From Pseudomonas monteilii (GTDB lineage: Bacteria > Pseudomonadota > Gammaproteobacteria > Pseudomonadales > Pseudomonadaceae): 64,000 bases of DNA. The stretch is from contig CP013997.1 of NCBI GenBank assembly GCA_001534745.1, positions 3,472,001 to 3,536,000 on the forward strand, read 5' to 3'. The translations under genes were made by a program, and so were the position numbers. Below the pieces are notes generated by a model. It was given only the letters and a program-made list of their open reading frames with translations. It ran no database searches and was not told the DNA's origin. Shown piece by piece: positions 9,918 through 20,984 of this stretch; the first letter of the stretch is position 1, and each line of letters begins with the position of its first letter.

Positions 9918-10208
9918 GGGGATCACTCCTGTGAATGGTGGACATGGTGCAGCGATTCCAGTGGCTGCCCCGTCACACTAGCCGTTGCCCGGCCCCTCGC
10001 CCAGCCTCGCACGCAGGCCAATGGTTACTGAATCAGACAGCGTAAACAGGGCGTTGCACGCGGCCTTCGCCTGCTTGCCACACGTCCTACAGCCGGCATT
10101 GGAAAGCGCCATTGGGCACGACCATTTGAATTGATCCGCATTGCTTGCCAGACTCGCGTCCCGCTGCGGCCATCGCCGCCGGGATGCACGTCGAAAAGAG
10201 GATCACCG

Positions 10209-10910
10209 TTGAACGAACACACCCTGTCCCAGCGCCTGGAGCGCGTCGCGGCGCACGTGCCTGCCGGCGCACGCCTGGCCGACATCGGCTCGGACCATGG
10301 CTACCTGCCCGTGGCCCTGGTGCGCCGTGGCGTCATCGAAGCTGCCGTGGCTGGCGAAGTGGCGCTGACGCCCTTCCACGCCGCCGAACGCACCGTGCGC
10401 GAGAACGACCTGGCCGACCAAATTACGGTGCGCCTGGCCGATGGCCTGGAGGCGTTGCGACCGGAAGACGGCATCACCACGGTCAGCCTGTGCGGCATGG
10501 GCGGTGAGACCATTCGCGACATCCTCGACCGGGGCAAGGCACGCTTGAATGGGCAGGAGCGTCTGGTGCTGCAGCCCAATGGGGGTGAGCAACCCTTGCG
10601 GGTGTGGCTGATGGAACACGGTTACCGGATCGTGCACGAAGAGGCCTTGCGTGAGCACCGCTTCGACTACGAAATCATCGTCGCCGAACCCACCGGACCG
10701 GTGCAGTACACCGAGCAGGAGCTGTACTTCGGCCCCGTGCAGATGCAGGTGCGCAGCCCGGCGTTCCTGAACAAGTGGCAACGCATGCTGCGCCAGAAAG
10801 AGCAGACGCTGAAGAACCTGGCGCGTGCGCGGCAAGCGGTGCCAGAGGAGAAAGTGCGCGAGATGACCCGCCAGGCCGAGTGGATCACCCACCTGCTGGC
10901 GCAGGCCTGA
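10209..10910 (+). CDS. TrmK-like tRNA (adenine-N1)-methyltransferase
   Basis: 233 residues from a TTG start at 10209 with GAGGA 9 bases upstream; upstream in-frame codons give a Pro-rich extension unlike the family. The SAM-binding Rossmann fold is shown by ADIGSDHGYLPVAL (motif I) and VSLCGMGGETI, and the catalytic region by LVLQPNGG. This is the COG2384 family, whose characterised member methylates adenosine 22 of tRNA. The C-terminal part (about 165-233) is helical and Arg/Lys/Gln-rich, which may bind RNA. It precedes kdsD by 185 bases and has no obvious link to polysaccharide synthesis. Confidence 0.85.
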   Translation: MNEHTLSQRLERVAAHVPAGARLADIGSDHGYLPVALVRRGVIEAAVAGEVALTPFHAAERTVRENDLADQITVRLADGLEALRPEDGITTVSLCGMGGETIRDILDRGKARLNGQERLVLQPNGGEQPLRVWLMEHGYRIVHEEALREHRFDYEIIVAEPTGPVQYTEQELYFGPVQMQVRSPAFLNKWQRMLRQKEQTLKNLARARQAVPEEKVREMTRQAEWITHLLAQA

Positions 10911-11095
10911 GCGCGCCGCCCGGGCGACTTGGTTTACAATGCGCCCGCTCATGCCTGGTCGACGACGGTCTATTCCGTGCAGCGCCAGCCAGGCTGATTT
11001 CCCGTCCCGTGCCACCTCTGCGCACGGTCGTCGTGCCCATCGGCCCTGCCTTTGGCCGACGTGTTTCCCGTTATTTGCGAAGACGAATCCTGCAC

Positions 11096-12028
11096 ATGAA
11101 ACATCTACCGATCGCCCAACAAGCCCTCGCCGCCCAGGCCCAGGCCCTGACCCAGATGGCAGACCGCCTCGATGGCGCCTTTCAGCAGGCCGTGGACCTG
11201 ATACTGGGTTGCCAGGGCCGTACGGTGGTCTGCGGTATCGGCAAGTCCGGCCTGATCGGCAAGAAGATGGTCGCCACCTTCGCCTCCACCGGCACGCCGA
11301 GCTTCTTCCTGCACCCGGCCGAAGCGTTTCACGGTGACCTGGGCATGCTCAAGCCCATCGACGTGCTGGTCCTGATCAGCTACAGCGGCGAGACCGACGA
11401 GCTGATCAAGCTGATCCCGAGCCTGAAGTCCTTCGGCAACCCGATCATCGCCATGACCGGCAACGGCCGCTCGACCCTGGCGCGGCATGCCGACGTCTGG
11501 CTGGACGTGTCGGTCGAGCGCGAGGTGTGCCCGAACAACCTGGCACCGACCACCTCGACCCTGGCGACCATGGCCATGGGCGATGCCCTGGCCGTGGCCC
11601 TGATCGACGCCTTGCAGTTCAAGCCCATGGATTTTGCCCGTTACCACCCCGGCGGCAGCCTGGGCCGCAAGCTGCTGACCCGCGTGCGGGACGTGATGCA
11701 TGCACCGGCGCCGGTCGTGACGCCGCAGACTGCGTTCCACGATTGCCTGCTGGTGATGACGCAGAGTCGGTTGGGGATGGCGGTGGTGATGGAGGGCGAG
11801 ACCCTGGCCGGGATCGTCACCGATGGCGATCTGCGACGGGCGTTGCTGGAGGACCAAGGGGTGGTGAAGGCGTCGGTCGCCGAATTCATGACGACGACAC
11901 CGCGGACCATTCGCAGCGATGCGCAGCTGGCCGAGGCGGAGGCGTTCATGGTGGAGCACAAGATTCGGGTGTTGGCGGTGACGGATGAAGTGGGTGCGGT
12001 GGTGGGGGTGGTTGAGATATTTGATTGA
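11096..12028 (+). CDS. kdsD: D-arabinose 5-phosphate isomerase
   Basis: 310 residues from ATG 11096. It converts ribulose 5-phosphate to arabinose 5-phosphate, the substrate of KdsA. A SIS domain covers about residues 30-175 (VVCGIGKSGLIGKKMVATFA, LISYSGETDEL, PNNLAPTTST), and two CBS domains about 200-310 (VRDVMHAPAPVV, AGIVTDGDLRRALL, VAEFMTTTPRTI), the order of the KdsD/KpsF family. The conserved H in PAEAFHGDLGM is present. Together with kdsA and kdsB-C it supplies CMP-Kdo. It is convergent with wbpM; a large palindrome lies between. Confidence 0.95.
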   Translation: MKHLPIAQQALAAQAQALTQMADRLDGAFQQAVDLILGCQGRTVVCGIGKSGLIGKKMVATFASTGTPSFFLHPAEAFHGDLGMLKPIDVLVLISYSGETDELIKLIPSLKSFGNPIIAMTGNGRSTLARHADVWLDVSVEREVCPNNLAPTTSTLATMAMGDALAVALIDALQFKPMDFARYHPGGSLGRKLLTRVRDVMHAPAPVVTPQTAFHDCLLVMTQSRLGMAVVMEGETLAGIVTDGDLRRALLEDQGVVKASVAEFMTTTPRTIRSDAQLAEAEAFMVEHKIRVLAVTDEVGAVVGVVEIFD

Positions 12029-12097
12029 GAGGTGGGGGCGGTAGAGGACGGTGCTGGTCAGGCGTAGTCATTGATCGGAGACGGCGGGGCTGGGTTG

Positions 12098-12273
12098 TGG
12101 GCCCTGCGGGCCCAATCGCGGCACAGGGGCCGCTCCTACAGGGGACAGTGTCAGCCTGCCAGATCAGCAGCGCGGTCCAAACCTACAGCGGAACAACACA
12201 CCTCTGCCAGATCAGCAACGCGGTCCACCTGTAGGAGCGGCCCCTGTGCCGCGATTGGGCCTGAAAGGCCCAC
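12098..12273. repeat. Large perfect palindrome between convergent kdsD and wbpM
   Basis: A 34-base arm at 12109-12142 is perfectly complementary to 12228-12261 (tip GGCCCAATCGCGGCACAGGG). Outer arms GTGGGCC (12098-12104) and GGCCCAC (12267-12273) extend it. The 85-base loop holds a 24-base direct repeat with one mismatch (12156-12179 and 12204-12227, CTGCCAGATCAGC...GCGGTCCA). It lies between two convergent genes, so it probably stops transcription both ways and belongs to the dispersed repeat family seen at 1398, 20993 and 21264. Confidence 0.85.
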
Positions 12274-12332
12274 AAACCCGCCCCACCGTCTCTGCATGTC
12301 GAGGCGCATCCGAAGCGCCTCACCACCTCGAC

Positions 12333-14327
12333 TCAGGAATCCTGCCGCCGCTGCTGGTAGATCCAATCCACGATCTCCCCCTCCGGCGCATACCCGCACA
12401 CCAGCTCGCGCAGCAGCTTGCGCACCTGTGGGTAATCGTTCGCCTCGACCGAGGCCAGCAAGGCCTCCAGCCGGCCCTTGAGCACGCTCCACGGCAGGCA
12501 ATCCTCGTTCGCCGACATGATCATCGGGTGCCGGGTCGGTTCGACGTTGTCGCCGATCAGCAGCTCTTCGTACAGCTTCTCCCCCGGCCGCAGCCCGGTG
12601 AACTCGATGGCAATGTCGCCCGTCGGGTTGCGCTCGGAGCGCACGCTGAAGCCGGACAGGTGGATCATCTTCTCGGCCAGCTCGACGATCTTCACCGGCT
12701 TGCCCATGTCCAGCACGAACACATCGCCGCCCTGCCCCATGGACCCGGCCTGGATCACCAGCTGCGCCGCCTCAGGAATGGTCATGAAGTACCGCGTGAT
12801 CTTCGGGTGGGTGACCGACAGGGGCCCGCCCGCCTTGATCTGCTTGTGGAACAGCGGAATCACCGACCCCGACGACCCCAGCACGTTGCCGAAGCGCACC
12901 ATGGTGAAGCGGGTCTTGTTGACCTGCGCGACGTTGTGCGGATCTCCCAGCAACACGGGGGCGGTTTCGCCGCTCAGGGCCTGCAGGGTCATCTCGGCCA
13001 GGCGCTTGGTACTGCCCATGACGTTGGTCGGGCGCACGGCCTTGTCGGTGGAGATCAGCACGAAGCTCGACACGCCGGCCTGCAGCGCGGCCTGGGCCGT
13101 GCTGAGCGTGCCCATGACATTGTTCAGCACACCCTCGGCCACGTTGTGCTCGACGATCGGCACGTGCTTGTAGGCGGCGGCGTGGTAGACGGTGTCGACC
13201 CGCCACGCGTTGAGGATGTCCACCAGTTGCGTCTGGTTGCGCACCGAGCCGAGGATGGGCAGCAGCTGCACGGGCCGCGGCTCGCGCCGCAGGGTCGCCT
13301 CCAGCTCGGCATGGATGCAGTAGAGGTTGTACTCGCAGTGATCGAAGAGGATCAGTACCTGGGGCTGCTGCTCCAGAATCTGCCGACACAGCTCCGAACC
13401 GATCGAGCCACCCGCGCCGGTGACCAGCACCACCTGGCCCACGATGCAGCGCTCCAGCAGATCGCTCTGGGCCGGCACCGGATCGCGGCCCAGCAGGTCA
13501 CCGATGTCCACTTCGCGAATGTCGTCGACCTGCACCCGTCCACTGGCCAGGTCCATGATCCCGGGAATACTGCGCACGTGCAGCGCGAAGCCTTCCAGGT
13601 AGCCGAGAATCTCTCGTCGCCGCTCCCGGGCAGCCGAAGGCAAGGCCAGCAGGATCTCTTCGGCACCCGTGGCCTTGATCATGCGCTGGATATCGGCAGG
13701 TTTGTAGACCTGCAGGCCGGAGATCATCCGGTCGGCGATGTCGGGATCGTCGTCGATGAAGGCCACCGGGCGCATGACCTTGCCCATGCGCAGGGCCGCG
13801 ACCAGCTGGTTGCCCGCCGAGCCGGCGCCGTAGATAGCCACCTTGGGCAAGCCATTGTCACGGTTGGCGAACGGCACGTGCTGGGCAGCGGTGAACCAGT
13901 CGCCCAAAAAATACTGGCGCATCGCAAGGCGCAGGCCGCCGACGATCACCATGCTCAACCACCAGTAGTTGAAGATGATCGAGCGCGGGACCACGGGCGG
14001 CGGCGGGCTGTACCAGTAGACGACCAGGGTCAGCAGCAGGGACGACAGGCTGACGGCCTTGACGATGGCGACCAGGGCGTCGTTGCCGAAGTAGCGCATG
14101 ACCGCCCGGTACAGGCCGAAACGAATGAACAGCGGAATCGCCACGATCGGAGCGGCAATGAACAGGAAGGCGTGGACCTTGATCGGGTTGTACATCTCGT
14201 CGTAGCCGAGCCGGATGACGAACGCCAGCCACAGGGCGGCCCACACCAGCATGACGTCGGTGGTCACTTGGATCAGGCGCTTCTGTCGACGCGACAGGTT
14301 CACCAGGAAGGTACGCAGCTTGTCCAT
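12333..14327 (-). CDS. wbpM: WbpM/CapD-family nucleotide-sugar 4,6-dehydratase, membrane-bound
   Basis: 664 residues, the length of WbpM. Four hydrophobic segments lie between about residues 20 and 130. A first nucleotide-binding fold follows (PKVAIYGAGSAG, 161-172), then the catalytic SDR domain (LVTGAGGSIGSEL, 301-313; DHCEYNLY; HAAAYKHVPIVE; STDKAVRPTNVMGSTKR). WbpM makes UDP-4-keto-6-deoxy-GlcNAc, the precursor of QuiNAc, FucNAc and related sugars that start many Pseudomonas O-units. It is the last gene of the gmd operon, 91 bases after wbpL, and normally acts with the epimerase and WbpL encoded just upstream. Confidence 0.93.
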   Translation of the reverse strand: MDKLRTFLVNLSRRQKRLIQVTTDVMLVWAALWLAFVIRLGYDEMYNPIKVHAFLFIAAPIVAIPLFIRFGLYRAVMRYFGNDALVAIVKAVSLSSLLLTLVVYWYSPPPPVVPRSIIFNYWWLSMVIVGGLRLAMRQYFLGDWFTAAQHVPFANRDNGLPKVAIYGAGSAGNQLVAALRMGKVMRPVAFIDDDPDIADRMISGLQVYKPADIQRMIKATGAEEILLALPSAARERRREILGYLEGFALHVRSIPGIMDLASGRVQVDDIREVDIGDLLGRDPVPAQSDLLERCIVGQVVLVTGAGGSIGSELCRQILEQQPQVLILFDHCEYNLYCIHAELEATLRREPRPVQLLPILGSVRNQTQLVDILNAWRVDTVYHAAAYKHVPIVEHNVAEGVLNNVMGTLSTAQAALQAGVSSFVLISTDKAVRPTNVMGSTKRLAEMTLQALSGETAPVLLGDPHNVAQVNKTRFTMVRFGNVLGSSGSVIPLFHKQIKAGGPLSVTHPKITRYFMTIPEAAQLVIQAGSMGQGGDVFVLDMGKPVKIVELAEKMIHLSGFSVRSERNPTGDIAIEFTGLRPGEKLYEELLIGDNVEPTRHPMIMSANEDCLPWSVLKGRLEALLASVEANDYPQVRKLLRELVCGYAPEGEIVDWIYQQRRQDS

Positions 14328-14418
14328 ATCCGCCGACCGGGTCGGCTTGCCCTCATCGTTGTTGTACAGAGGATGCCGCCGGGCATCCGTCAGTGAACAG
14401 GTACACTACACCTGACCG

Positions 14419-15432
14419 TCAGTCGCCGGCCTTTCCGGCATCGTAACGCACGGCCAGCAGCACCAGCGGTACGTAGGCGATCACGGTGCCCAGCACGCCG
14501 TCGAGCCCGGCCAGCACCACGAGGCAGGCGATGGGCAGCAACCAGCCCAGCGTGAGCGCGGCCACGGCCAGGGTGACGGGGCGATGACCGGCCACACGGC
14601 GAGCAGCATGCTGATAGGCATGGCTGCGGTGCGCTTCGTAGACCTTGTCGCCATTGAACAGCCGTCGCAGCAGGGTCACGGTGGCATCGACGATGAACAC
14701 CCCGAGCAGGATCAGCCAGGCCCACAGGTAGTCAGGCGCGACCCAGGCCCCTTGCAGCGATAGCCCACCCAAGGTCACGCCCAGAAAGCCGCTGCCGGCA
14801 TCGCCCATGAAGATCTTGGCCGGCGGGAAGTTCCAGAGCAGAAACCCCATCACTGCCGCGACCAGCACCAGCGGCGCGATCATCGCCTCGGCATGCCCGC
14901 CGGCCAGGTACAGCGCACTCATGGCCAGGCACACGACGACTGCCTCGAGCCCGGCGATGCCATCGATCCCGTCCATGAAATTATAGAGGTTGAGCAGCCA
15001 GACCAGGTACAGCACCGCCAGGGGGACGAGCAGCCAGGGCGCGCTCACGGACAGGCCAGCGACCACCACGGTGGGCAGCCCGCCCAGCCAGGCGAGCAGC
15101 CAGATGGCTGCCAGCCCATGCCCGAGCAACCGCCAGCGCGCGGGGATGTGCTGGTGATCGTCGATGAAACCGACCACGGCGACCAGCAGGCCCGCGCCGC
15201 CCAGGGCGATGACGTCAGCGCTGGCGACCTGGCCGAACGACCAGAGCCCGGCCAGCGCCAGCAGGAAGGCGCACACGATGGCCACGCCACCGCCGCGCGG
15301 GGTCGGCACGCTGTGGGAACTGCGCGCATTGGGAACATCCATCAGGCTGCGCGCCAAGGCATAGCGCCGGATCAGCGCGGTCAACACAAAAGCAGCCAGC
15401 GCGACGGCGGCCAGCAGCCAGACGAAGGACAT
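14419..15432 (-). CDS. wbpL: WbpL-like undecaprenyl-phosphate sugar-1-phosphate transferase
   Basis: 337 residues from ATG 15432; the open frame extends upstream but lies inside the preceding gene. The protein is strongly hydrophobic with about ten membrane segments and belongs to the MraY/WecA family (glycosyltransferase family 4). Motifs include MDVPNARSSHSVPTPRGGG near residue 30, the acidic NFMDGIDGIAGLEA, FLLWNFPPAKIFMGDAGSGF, and the loop RRLFNGDKVYEAHRSHAYQH, which matches the HIHH-type substrate loop. It starts O-chain synthesis by putting an N-acetylated deoxyhexosamine phosphate on the lipid carrier. Its start overlaps the epimerase stop by one base (TGATG). Confidence 0.93.
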   Translation of the reverse strand: MSFVWLLAAVALAAFVLTALIRRYALARSLMDVPNARSSHSVPTPRGGGVAIVCAFLLALAGLWSFGQVASADVIALGGAGLLVAVVGFIDDHQHIPARWRLLGHGLAAIWLLAWLGGLPTVVVAGLSVSAPWLLVPLAVLYLVWLLNLYNFMDGIDGIAGLEAVVVCLAMSALYLAGGHAEAMIAPLVLVAAVMGFLLWNFPPAKIFMGDAGSGFLGVTLGGLSLQGAWVAPDYLWAWLILLGVFIVDATVTLLRRLFNGDKVYEAHRSHAYQHAARRVAGHRPVTLAVAALTLGWLLPIACLVVLAGLDGVLGTVIAYVPLVLLAVRYDAGKAGD

Positions 15433-16412
15433 CAAGGGCGTGACTCCAGGAAAGAAGCGGCAGTGGTACGCAAGGCATGGTCTACCGTGACGACAGGCCG
15501 CCAGCCCAGCAGCCGTCGGTTCTTGTCGATGTCCACCTGCAGCGAGCCGAACAGCCGCTGGGTGATCGACGTGCGCCCGATCAGGTGCGCGGCCAGCGTC
15601 AGCAGGCGCGGGGGGACGGGCAGCAGCCAAGGCCGCCGTCCCAGGGCCAAGCCCAGACGGCGCAGCAGATCGGTGGTGGACAGGTCTTCGCCGTCGCTGA
15701 CCAGAAAGACCTGGTTGGCGGCGTTGGGGTGGTCCAGACAGACGGCGATCAGGTCTACCAGATTGTCCAGGCTCACCAAGCTGCGCCGGTTGCGCACGGC
15801 GCCCAACGGCAGCGGCACCCCGCGCTTCAGCCAGCGCATCAGGCTGGCGAAGTTGGCGCCGACACCAGGGCCATAGACCAGCACGGGGCGGATGATCACC
15901 ACCTCCATGGCCGTGTCGCGGGCCAGACGAAGCAGGCCCTGCTCGGCTTCATGCTTGGAGAGGCCATAGGGGTCGGTGGGCGCGACGGGTTGATCCGCGT
16001 CGAAGGGTCGGCCCGGCGCGGTCTGCTCACCATTGACCTTGATCGAGCTGATGAACACGAAGCGGCGCACACCGGCCCGTGCGGCCTGCTCGGCCAGGGC
16101 CAGGGTGCCCTGGGTGTTGACTCGACGGAACGCGGTGAGCGGGTCGGCTTCGGTCTCGTCCATGACGTGCACACGGGCAGCCGCATGAACGACCTGGTCG
16201 ACACCCGCCAAGGCGTTCGCCCAATCCGCCTCCGGCCCCAGGGTCGGCACGCTCCGAGGCTCGGCACCCGCCGGTACACGGGCGTCGGAGCGCCGTACGC
16301 CTGCGACCACGGTACGGTCATGACGACGCAGCAAGTGGTCGACCAAGGCGTGCCCGACAAAGCCATTGGCCCCGGTCACCAGCACCGTGCCGCCGTTCAG
16401 GGCCTCGCTCAT
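15432..16412 (-). CDS. UDP-sugar 4-epimerase/reductase of the SDR family (O-unit initiation)
   Basis: 326 residues from ATG 16412. The NAD(P)-binding motif is VLVTGANGFVGHAL (about 10-23). HAAARVHVMDE, SSIKVNGEQT and YGLSKHEAEQ (catalytic Tyr/Lys) follow, then RPVLVYGPGV. Genes of this type lie between a glycosyltransferase and wbpL in many Pseudomonas O-antigen loci and reduce or epimerise the 4-keto sugar made by WbpM (WbpV-like); the exact product is not readable from sequence. It overlaps the upstream GT gene by 4 bases and wbpL by one, so it is translationally coupled. Confidence 0.85.
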   Translation of the reverse strand: MSEALNGGTVLVTGANGFVGHALVDHLLRRHDRTVVAGVRRSDARVPAGAEPRSVPTLGPEADWANALAGVDQVVHAAARVHVMDETEADPLTAFRRVNTQGTLALAEQAARAGVRRFVFISSIKVNGEQTAPGRPFDADQPVAPTDPYGLSKHEAEQGLLRLARDTAMEVVIIRPVLVYGPGVGANFASLMRWLKRGVPLPLGAVRNRRSLVSLDNLVDLIAVCLDHPNAANQVFLVSDGEDLSTTDLLRRLGLALGRRPWLLPVPPRLLTLAAHLIGRTSITQRLFGSLQVDIDKNRRLLGWRPVVTVDHALRTTAASFLESRP

Positions 16413-17530
16413 GCCGGACGATCGAGCAGTTGACGGTACAGCTGCACGTAGCTGTCGATCATGGTGGTGGACGCGAACATCGTCTCGAAGCGCCGACGGG
16501 CGTTTTGCCCCATTTCGGCTGCCCGCTGGGGATCGTTCCACAAGGTGCGCATGGCATCGGCCAGGCTGTCGACATCGCGCGGCGCCGCCACCAGGCCGGT
16601 TTCACCGTCCAGGTTGATGTAGGTGGTGCCGCTGCCGATCTCGCAGGAGATCATCGGCTTGCCATACATTGCCGCCTCGAGCAGCGAGATCCCGAAGGCT
16701 TCCGAACGCAGGTGCGAGGGGAAGACGAAACCTTCGCACAGCTTGAGCAGTGCCACCTTGTCGAGATCATCGACGCCGCCGACGAAACGCACCGAATCGG
16801 CGCCGAGGCTGCTGGCCTGGGCGCGCAGTGTCTGCTCGAGGTGGCCATGGCCGACGATGACCACCGGCAGCCCGGTCTTGCTGGCGGCTTCGATCAGGTA
16901 GTTCAGGCCCTTGTAGTAACGCAGCGCACCGACGAAGAGGAAGAACCGAGGGCCGACCTGCTTACGCCAATGGTCCAGGCGCTGTTCGTCCACCGTCGGG
17001 TAGGTCGACTCATCCAGGCCGAAGGGAATCACTTCGACCTTGTTCTCGAAACGCTGCAGCGTCTCGCTGTGCGCCACGTAGTTCGGGGACGAGGCGACGA
17101 TGCGATCGACGCTGCGAAGGAAGCGATGCATCAAGGGCTGGTACAGCTTGAGCAGGGTCTTCTGCTTGACGATATCGGAGTGATACGTGACCACGGTCGG
17201 CTTGTTCAGGCGATTGGCGAAGTGCACCAGGTCCATGAACGGCCAGGGGAAGTGGTAATGGATGATATCGGCCTGCCGGGCCAGCTCGGCGAAGTCCTTG
17301 AACGCCGACGCCGAGAAGCCGGTCGAGGCGACCTGCAGGTCCAGCTTGGAGCGATGGGCCCGGTGATGCCCGACCACCTCGTCACGCCCGGCACCGCGCG
17401 TGCTCAACGACAAGACCTCGGCTTCGATGCCGTGGGCACGCCCCCCCTCGGCCAACTGGAAGATCACCTGTTCGATGCCGCCCATGGTCTCGGGGTAGTA
17501 CGTCTTGAAGAAGTGCAGGACCTTGATCAT
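16409..17530 (-). CDS. GT4-family glycosyltransferase
   Basis: 373 residues with a GT-B fold. The N-terminal domain opens with KVLHFFKTYYPETMGGIEQVI, the typical GT4 start with the GGIE loop. The C-terminal domain has FLFVGALRYYKGLNYLIEA, IVGHGHLEQTL, and the nucleotide-binding E-x7-E motif in SEAFGISLLEAAMYGKPMIS. The sugar donor is probably GDP-mannose or GDP-rhamnose, given gmd and rmd in the same operon (inference). It may be one of the D-rhamnosyl or mannosyl transferases that build the adaptor or main chain. Stop and start codons overlap with both neighbours by 4 bases. Confidence 0.9.
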   Translation of the reverse strand: MIKVLHFFKTYYPETMGGIEQVIFQLAEGGRAHGIEAEVLSLSTRGAGRDEVVGHHRAHRSKLDLQVASTGFSASAFKDFAELARQADIIHYHFPWPFMDLVHFANRLNKPTVVTYHSDIVKQKTLLKLYQPLMHRFLRSVDRIVASSPNYVAHSETLQRFENKVEVIPFGLDESTYPTVDEQRLDHWRKQVGPRFFLFVGALRYYKGLNYLIEAASKTGLPVVIVGHGHLEQTLRAQASSLGADSVRFVGGVDDLDKVALLKLCEGFVFPSHLRSEAFGISLLEAAMYGKPMISCEIGSGTTYINLDGETGLVAAPRDVDSLADAMRTLWNDPQRAAEMGQNARRRFETMFASTTMIDSYVQLYRQLLDRPA

Positions 17531-18672
17531 CGCGAGGCCACCGTGCGGCGATAGACATTGAGGGTGTCGAGCGCGCAGCGCTCCCAGGAGAAACGGGCGG
17601 CATGGGCCAGCCCGGCAGGTACGGCGCGGGCGCGCCAGGCGTCGTCTTCCAGCCCTTTGGCGATCAACGCCGTCAGTACCTCGACATCCATGGCGTCACA
17701 CATCATCGCCGCCTCGCCCGCCACTTCCGGTAGCGACGAGGTGTTGGAGCAGACCACCGGCACGCCGGAGGCCATGGCTTCGAGCACGGGCAGGCCGAAG
17801 CCTTCGTACAGCGAGGGGAAGGTGAACAGCCGTGCTCCTGCGAACAACGAAGGCAGGTCCTGGCTGGGCACGAAGCCCAGGTAGTAGGCCCAGCCCTCGC
17901 GGCGGGCGCTCTCGAGCCGCTGGTGAATGGCTTCGCTGCACCATCCCTGGTAACCGGTCAGCACCAACGGCCAACGGGTGCGCACGGCCAGCGGCAGACG
18001 CTGGTAGGCATCGAGCAGGGTCTGGATGTTCTTGCGCGGCTCGATGGTACCGACGAACAGGCTGTAGCCCCCCGGCTGCAGACCATGCCGGTCGAGCACG
18101 GGGCGAAGCGCTGCCTCGTTGCGCGGGTGGAACTCCGGTGCACTGGCCAGGGGGACGGTGTCGATGCGGTCCAACGGCCAGTCGAAGAACGCCGCCAGTT
18201 CCTGGCGGGTGAACTCCGAGTCGGTGATCAGCCGATCGGCGCGCTTGGTGGTCTGTGTCAGCTCCTTGCGCAGGAAGCGCGCCATCTGCGGCGCATGACA
18301 CTGTGGCCAGGTGAAGGGCGACAAGTCATGAAAGGTCGCCACCCGCGGCCCCTTGAACGGGGGCAGGTAGTAGTTGGGGCTGTGGTAGAGGTAATCAGCG
18401 TGACCTTTCAGGGCGCGGCTCTTGAGCCAGGGCATGAGCACGCGGTAGGCCTCGATGGCGACCGGCATCTTCTGCACCAGGCGCTTGAGGCCATGCCCGC
18501 CACCGGATTGATCCTGGGGGCTGGGCAGCGCGGGCAGGAAACGCCGACCCGCCATGTAGCGCAGCTCGGTGATGTCAGGGCATTGCGCCAGGCGCTGCGC
18601 CAGCTCGTAGGTATAGCGGCCGATGCCCGTCAGCGGAAAGCGGACAGGCTCGACGGAAAGCACGACTTTCAT
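17527..18672 (-). CDS. GT4-family glycosyltransferase
   Basis: 381 residues from ATG 18672, which overlaps the rmd stop. The protein begins [20 protein letters not shown], the start seen in mannosyl and rhamnosyl transferases that act on GDP-sugars. [10 protein letters not shown] and [11 protein letters not shown] lie in the middle, followed by [19 protein letters not shown] and the E-x7-E motif in [21 protein letters not shown]. The closest functional idea is a chain-building transferase using GDP-D-rhamnose or GDP-mannose, since rmd lies directly upstream; the linkage cannot be told. All catalytic motifs are intact. Confidence 0.9.
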   Translation of the reverse strand: MKVVLSVEPVRFPLTGIGRYTYELAQRLAQCPDITELRYMAGRRFLPALPSPQDQSGGGHGLKRLVQKMPVAIEAYRVLMPWLKSRALKGHADYLYHSPNYYLPPFKGPRVATFHDLSPFTWPQCHAPQMARFLRKELTQTTKRADRLITDSEFTRQELAAFFDWPLDRIDTVPLASAPEFHPRNEAALRPVLDRHGLQPGGYSLFVGTIEPRKNIQTLLDAYQRLPLAVRTRWPLVLTGYQGWCSEAIHQRLESARREGWAYYLGFVPSQDLPSLFAGARLFTFPSLYEGFGLPVLEAMASGVPVVCSNTSSLPEVAGEAAMMCDAMDVEVLTALIAKGLEDDAWRARAVPAGLAHAARFSWERCALDTLNVYRRTVASR

Positions 18673-19567
18673 TATTGCGCATCCAGCATCCAGGCCAAGG
18701 TGTCCCTCAGGGGGGGCGTGCTCCAATCCGGCACCAGACCCCGCAGGCGCGTGTTGTCGCCAGTCAGCGTCTTCACCTCGTTGGCCCGCACGAAGGCCGG
18801 GTTCACGGTCACTTCGATCTGGTGGCCGGTGATCTGCTCGCACAGCGCGATGACGTCGCGCAGCGAATGGGCCACACCAGAGCTGACGTTCACCGTCTGG
18901 CCGACCGGTGCCGCTTCGAGCAGCCCACGGTAGGCGGCCACGACCGCGCGCACGTCACTGAAGTCGCGCCAGACATCGAGGTTGCCCAGTTCGATCACAG
19001 GCGCGCGACGGCGGAAGTGCGACACGATCTTGGACAACAGGAAATTCTCGCCCTGTCCCACACCCGAATAGTTGAACGGGCGTGTGATGACCAGGGGTAG
19101 ATGGTCTTGCCACAAGCGGGCCATGTACTCCATGCCCAGCTTGCTGACTGCATAATCGTTCGCCGGGGCCGGCAGCGTGGCTTCGCTCAGCATCCCGTCG
19201 GAGGCATTGCCGTAGACGTTGGCGCTGCTGGCGAGCAGCACGCAGTCCGGCACCTTGCCACAGGCGGCGATGGCTTCGAGCAGGTTGCGCGTGCCGATCA
19301 GGTTGACCTGATAGAACGCGTCGGCCACGCCATGGCCCACGAAGGCGAGTGCAGCCAGATGCACGACGACATCGGGCTGCAGGTCGGCCAGCAGCGCGCG
19401 CAGCCTGACCGCATCGGTCAGGTCTGCCTGAAAATAGCCTGGCTCATCGGACGGCTGGCTGCCGGTACCGAGCACTTCGAAGCCTTGAGCCCGAAGTTCG
19501 GCAGCCATGTAGCGCCCGGTGAAGCCTTGGATACCGGTGATCAGTGCGCGTTTGCTGGCCTGGGTCA

Positions 19568-19568
<1 letters not shown>
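18672..19568 (-). CDS. rmd: GDP-6-deoxy-D-lyxo-4-hexulose reductase (GDP-D-rhamnose synthase)
   Basis: 298 residues, SDR family. It reduces the keto product of Gmd to GDP-D-rhamnose. The cofactor motif is ALITGIQGFTGRYMAAEL (about 8-25), followed by VVHLAALAFVG, LLASSANVYGN and YAVSKLGMEYMARLW (catalytic Tyr and Lys), then TRPFNYSGVGQ. It directly follows gmd with a one-base TGATG overlap, which supports the assignment over a fucose-forming reductase. The related GDP-6-deoxy-talose reductase cannot be fully excluded. Its product feeds an A-band-like D-rhamnan. Confidence 0.88.

Positions 19569-20984
<1,416 letters not shown>

Noticed and set aside
12037-12044. GGCGGTAG (ops core) on the plus strand after kdsD
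   Set aside because: It lies downstream of kdsD with only the convergent end of wbpM ahead, so there is no operon for it to control; chance match.
12246-14396. A 716-residue open frame on the plus strand opposite wbpM
   Set aside because: It mirrors wbpM, is His/Arg/Gln-rich, has no known motif and is the usual antisense shadow of a GC-rich gene.
15433-15630. N-terminal extension of wbpL
   Set aside because: The added residues are Arg/Pro/Ala-rich, overlap the upstream epimerase gene, and the conserved first membrane helix starts just after ATG 15432.
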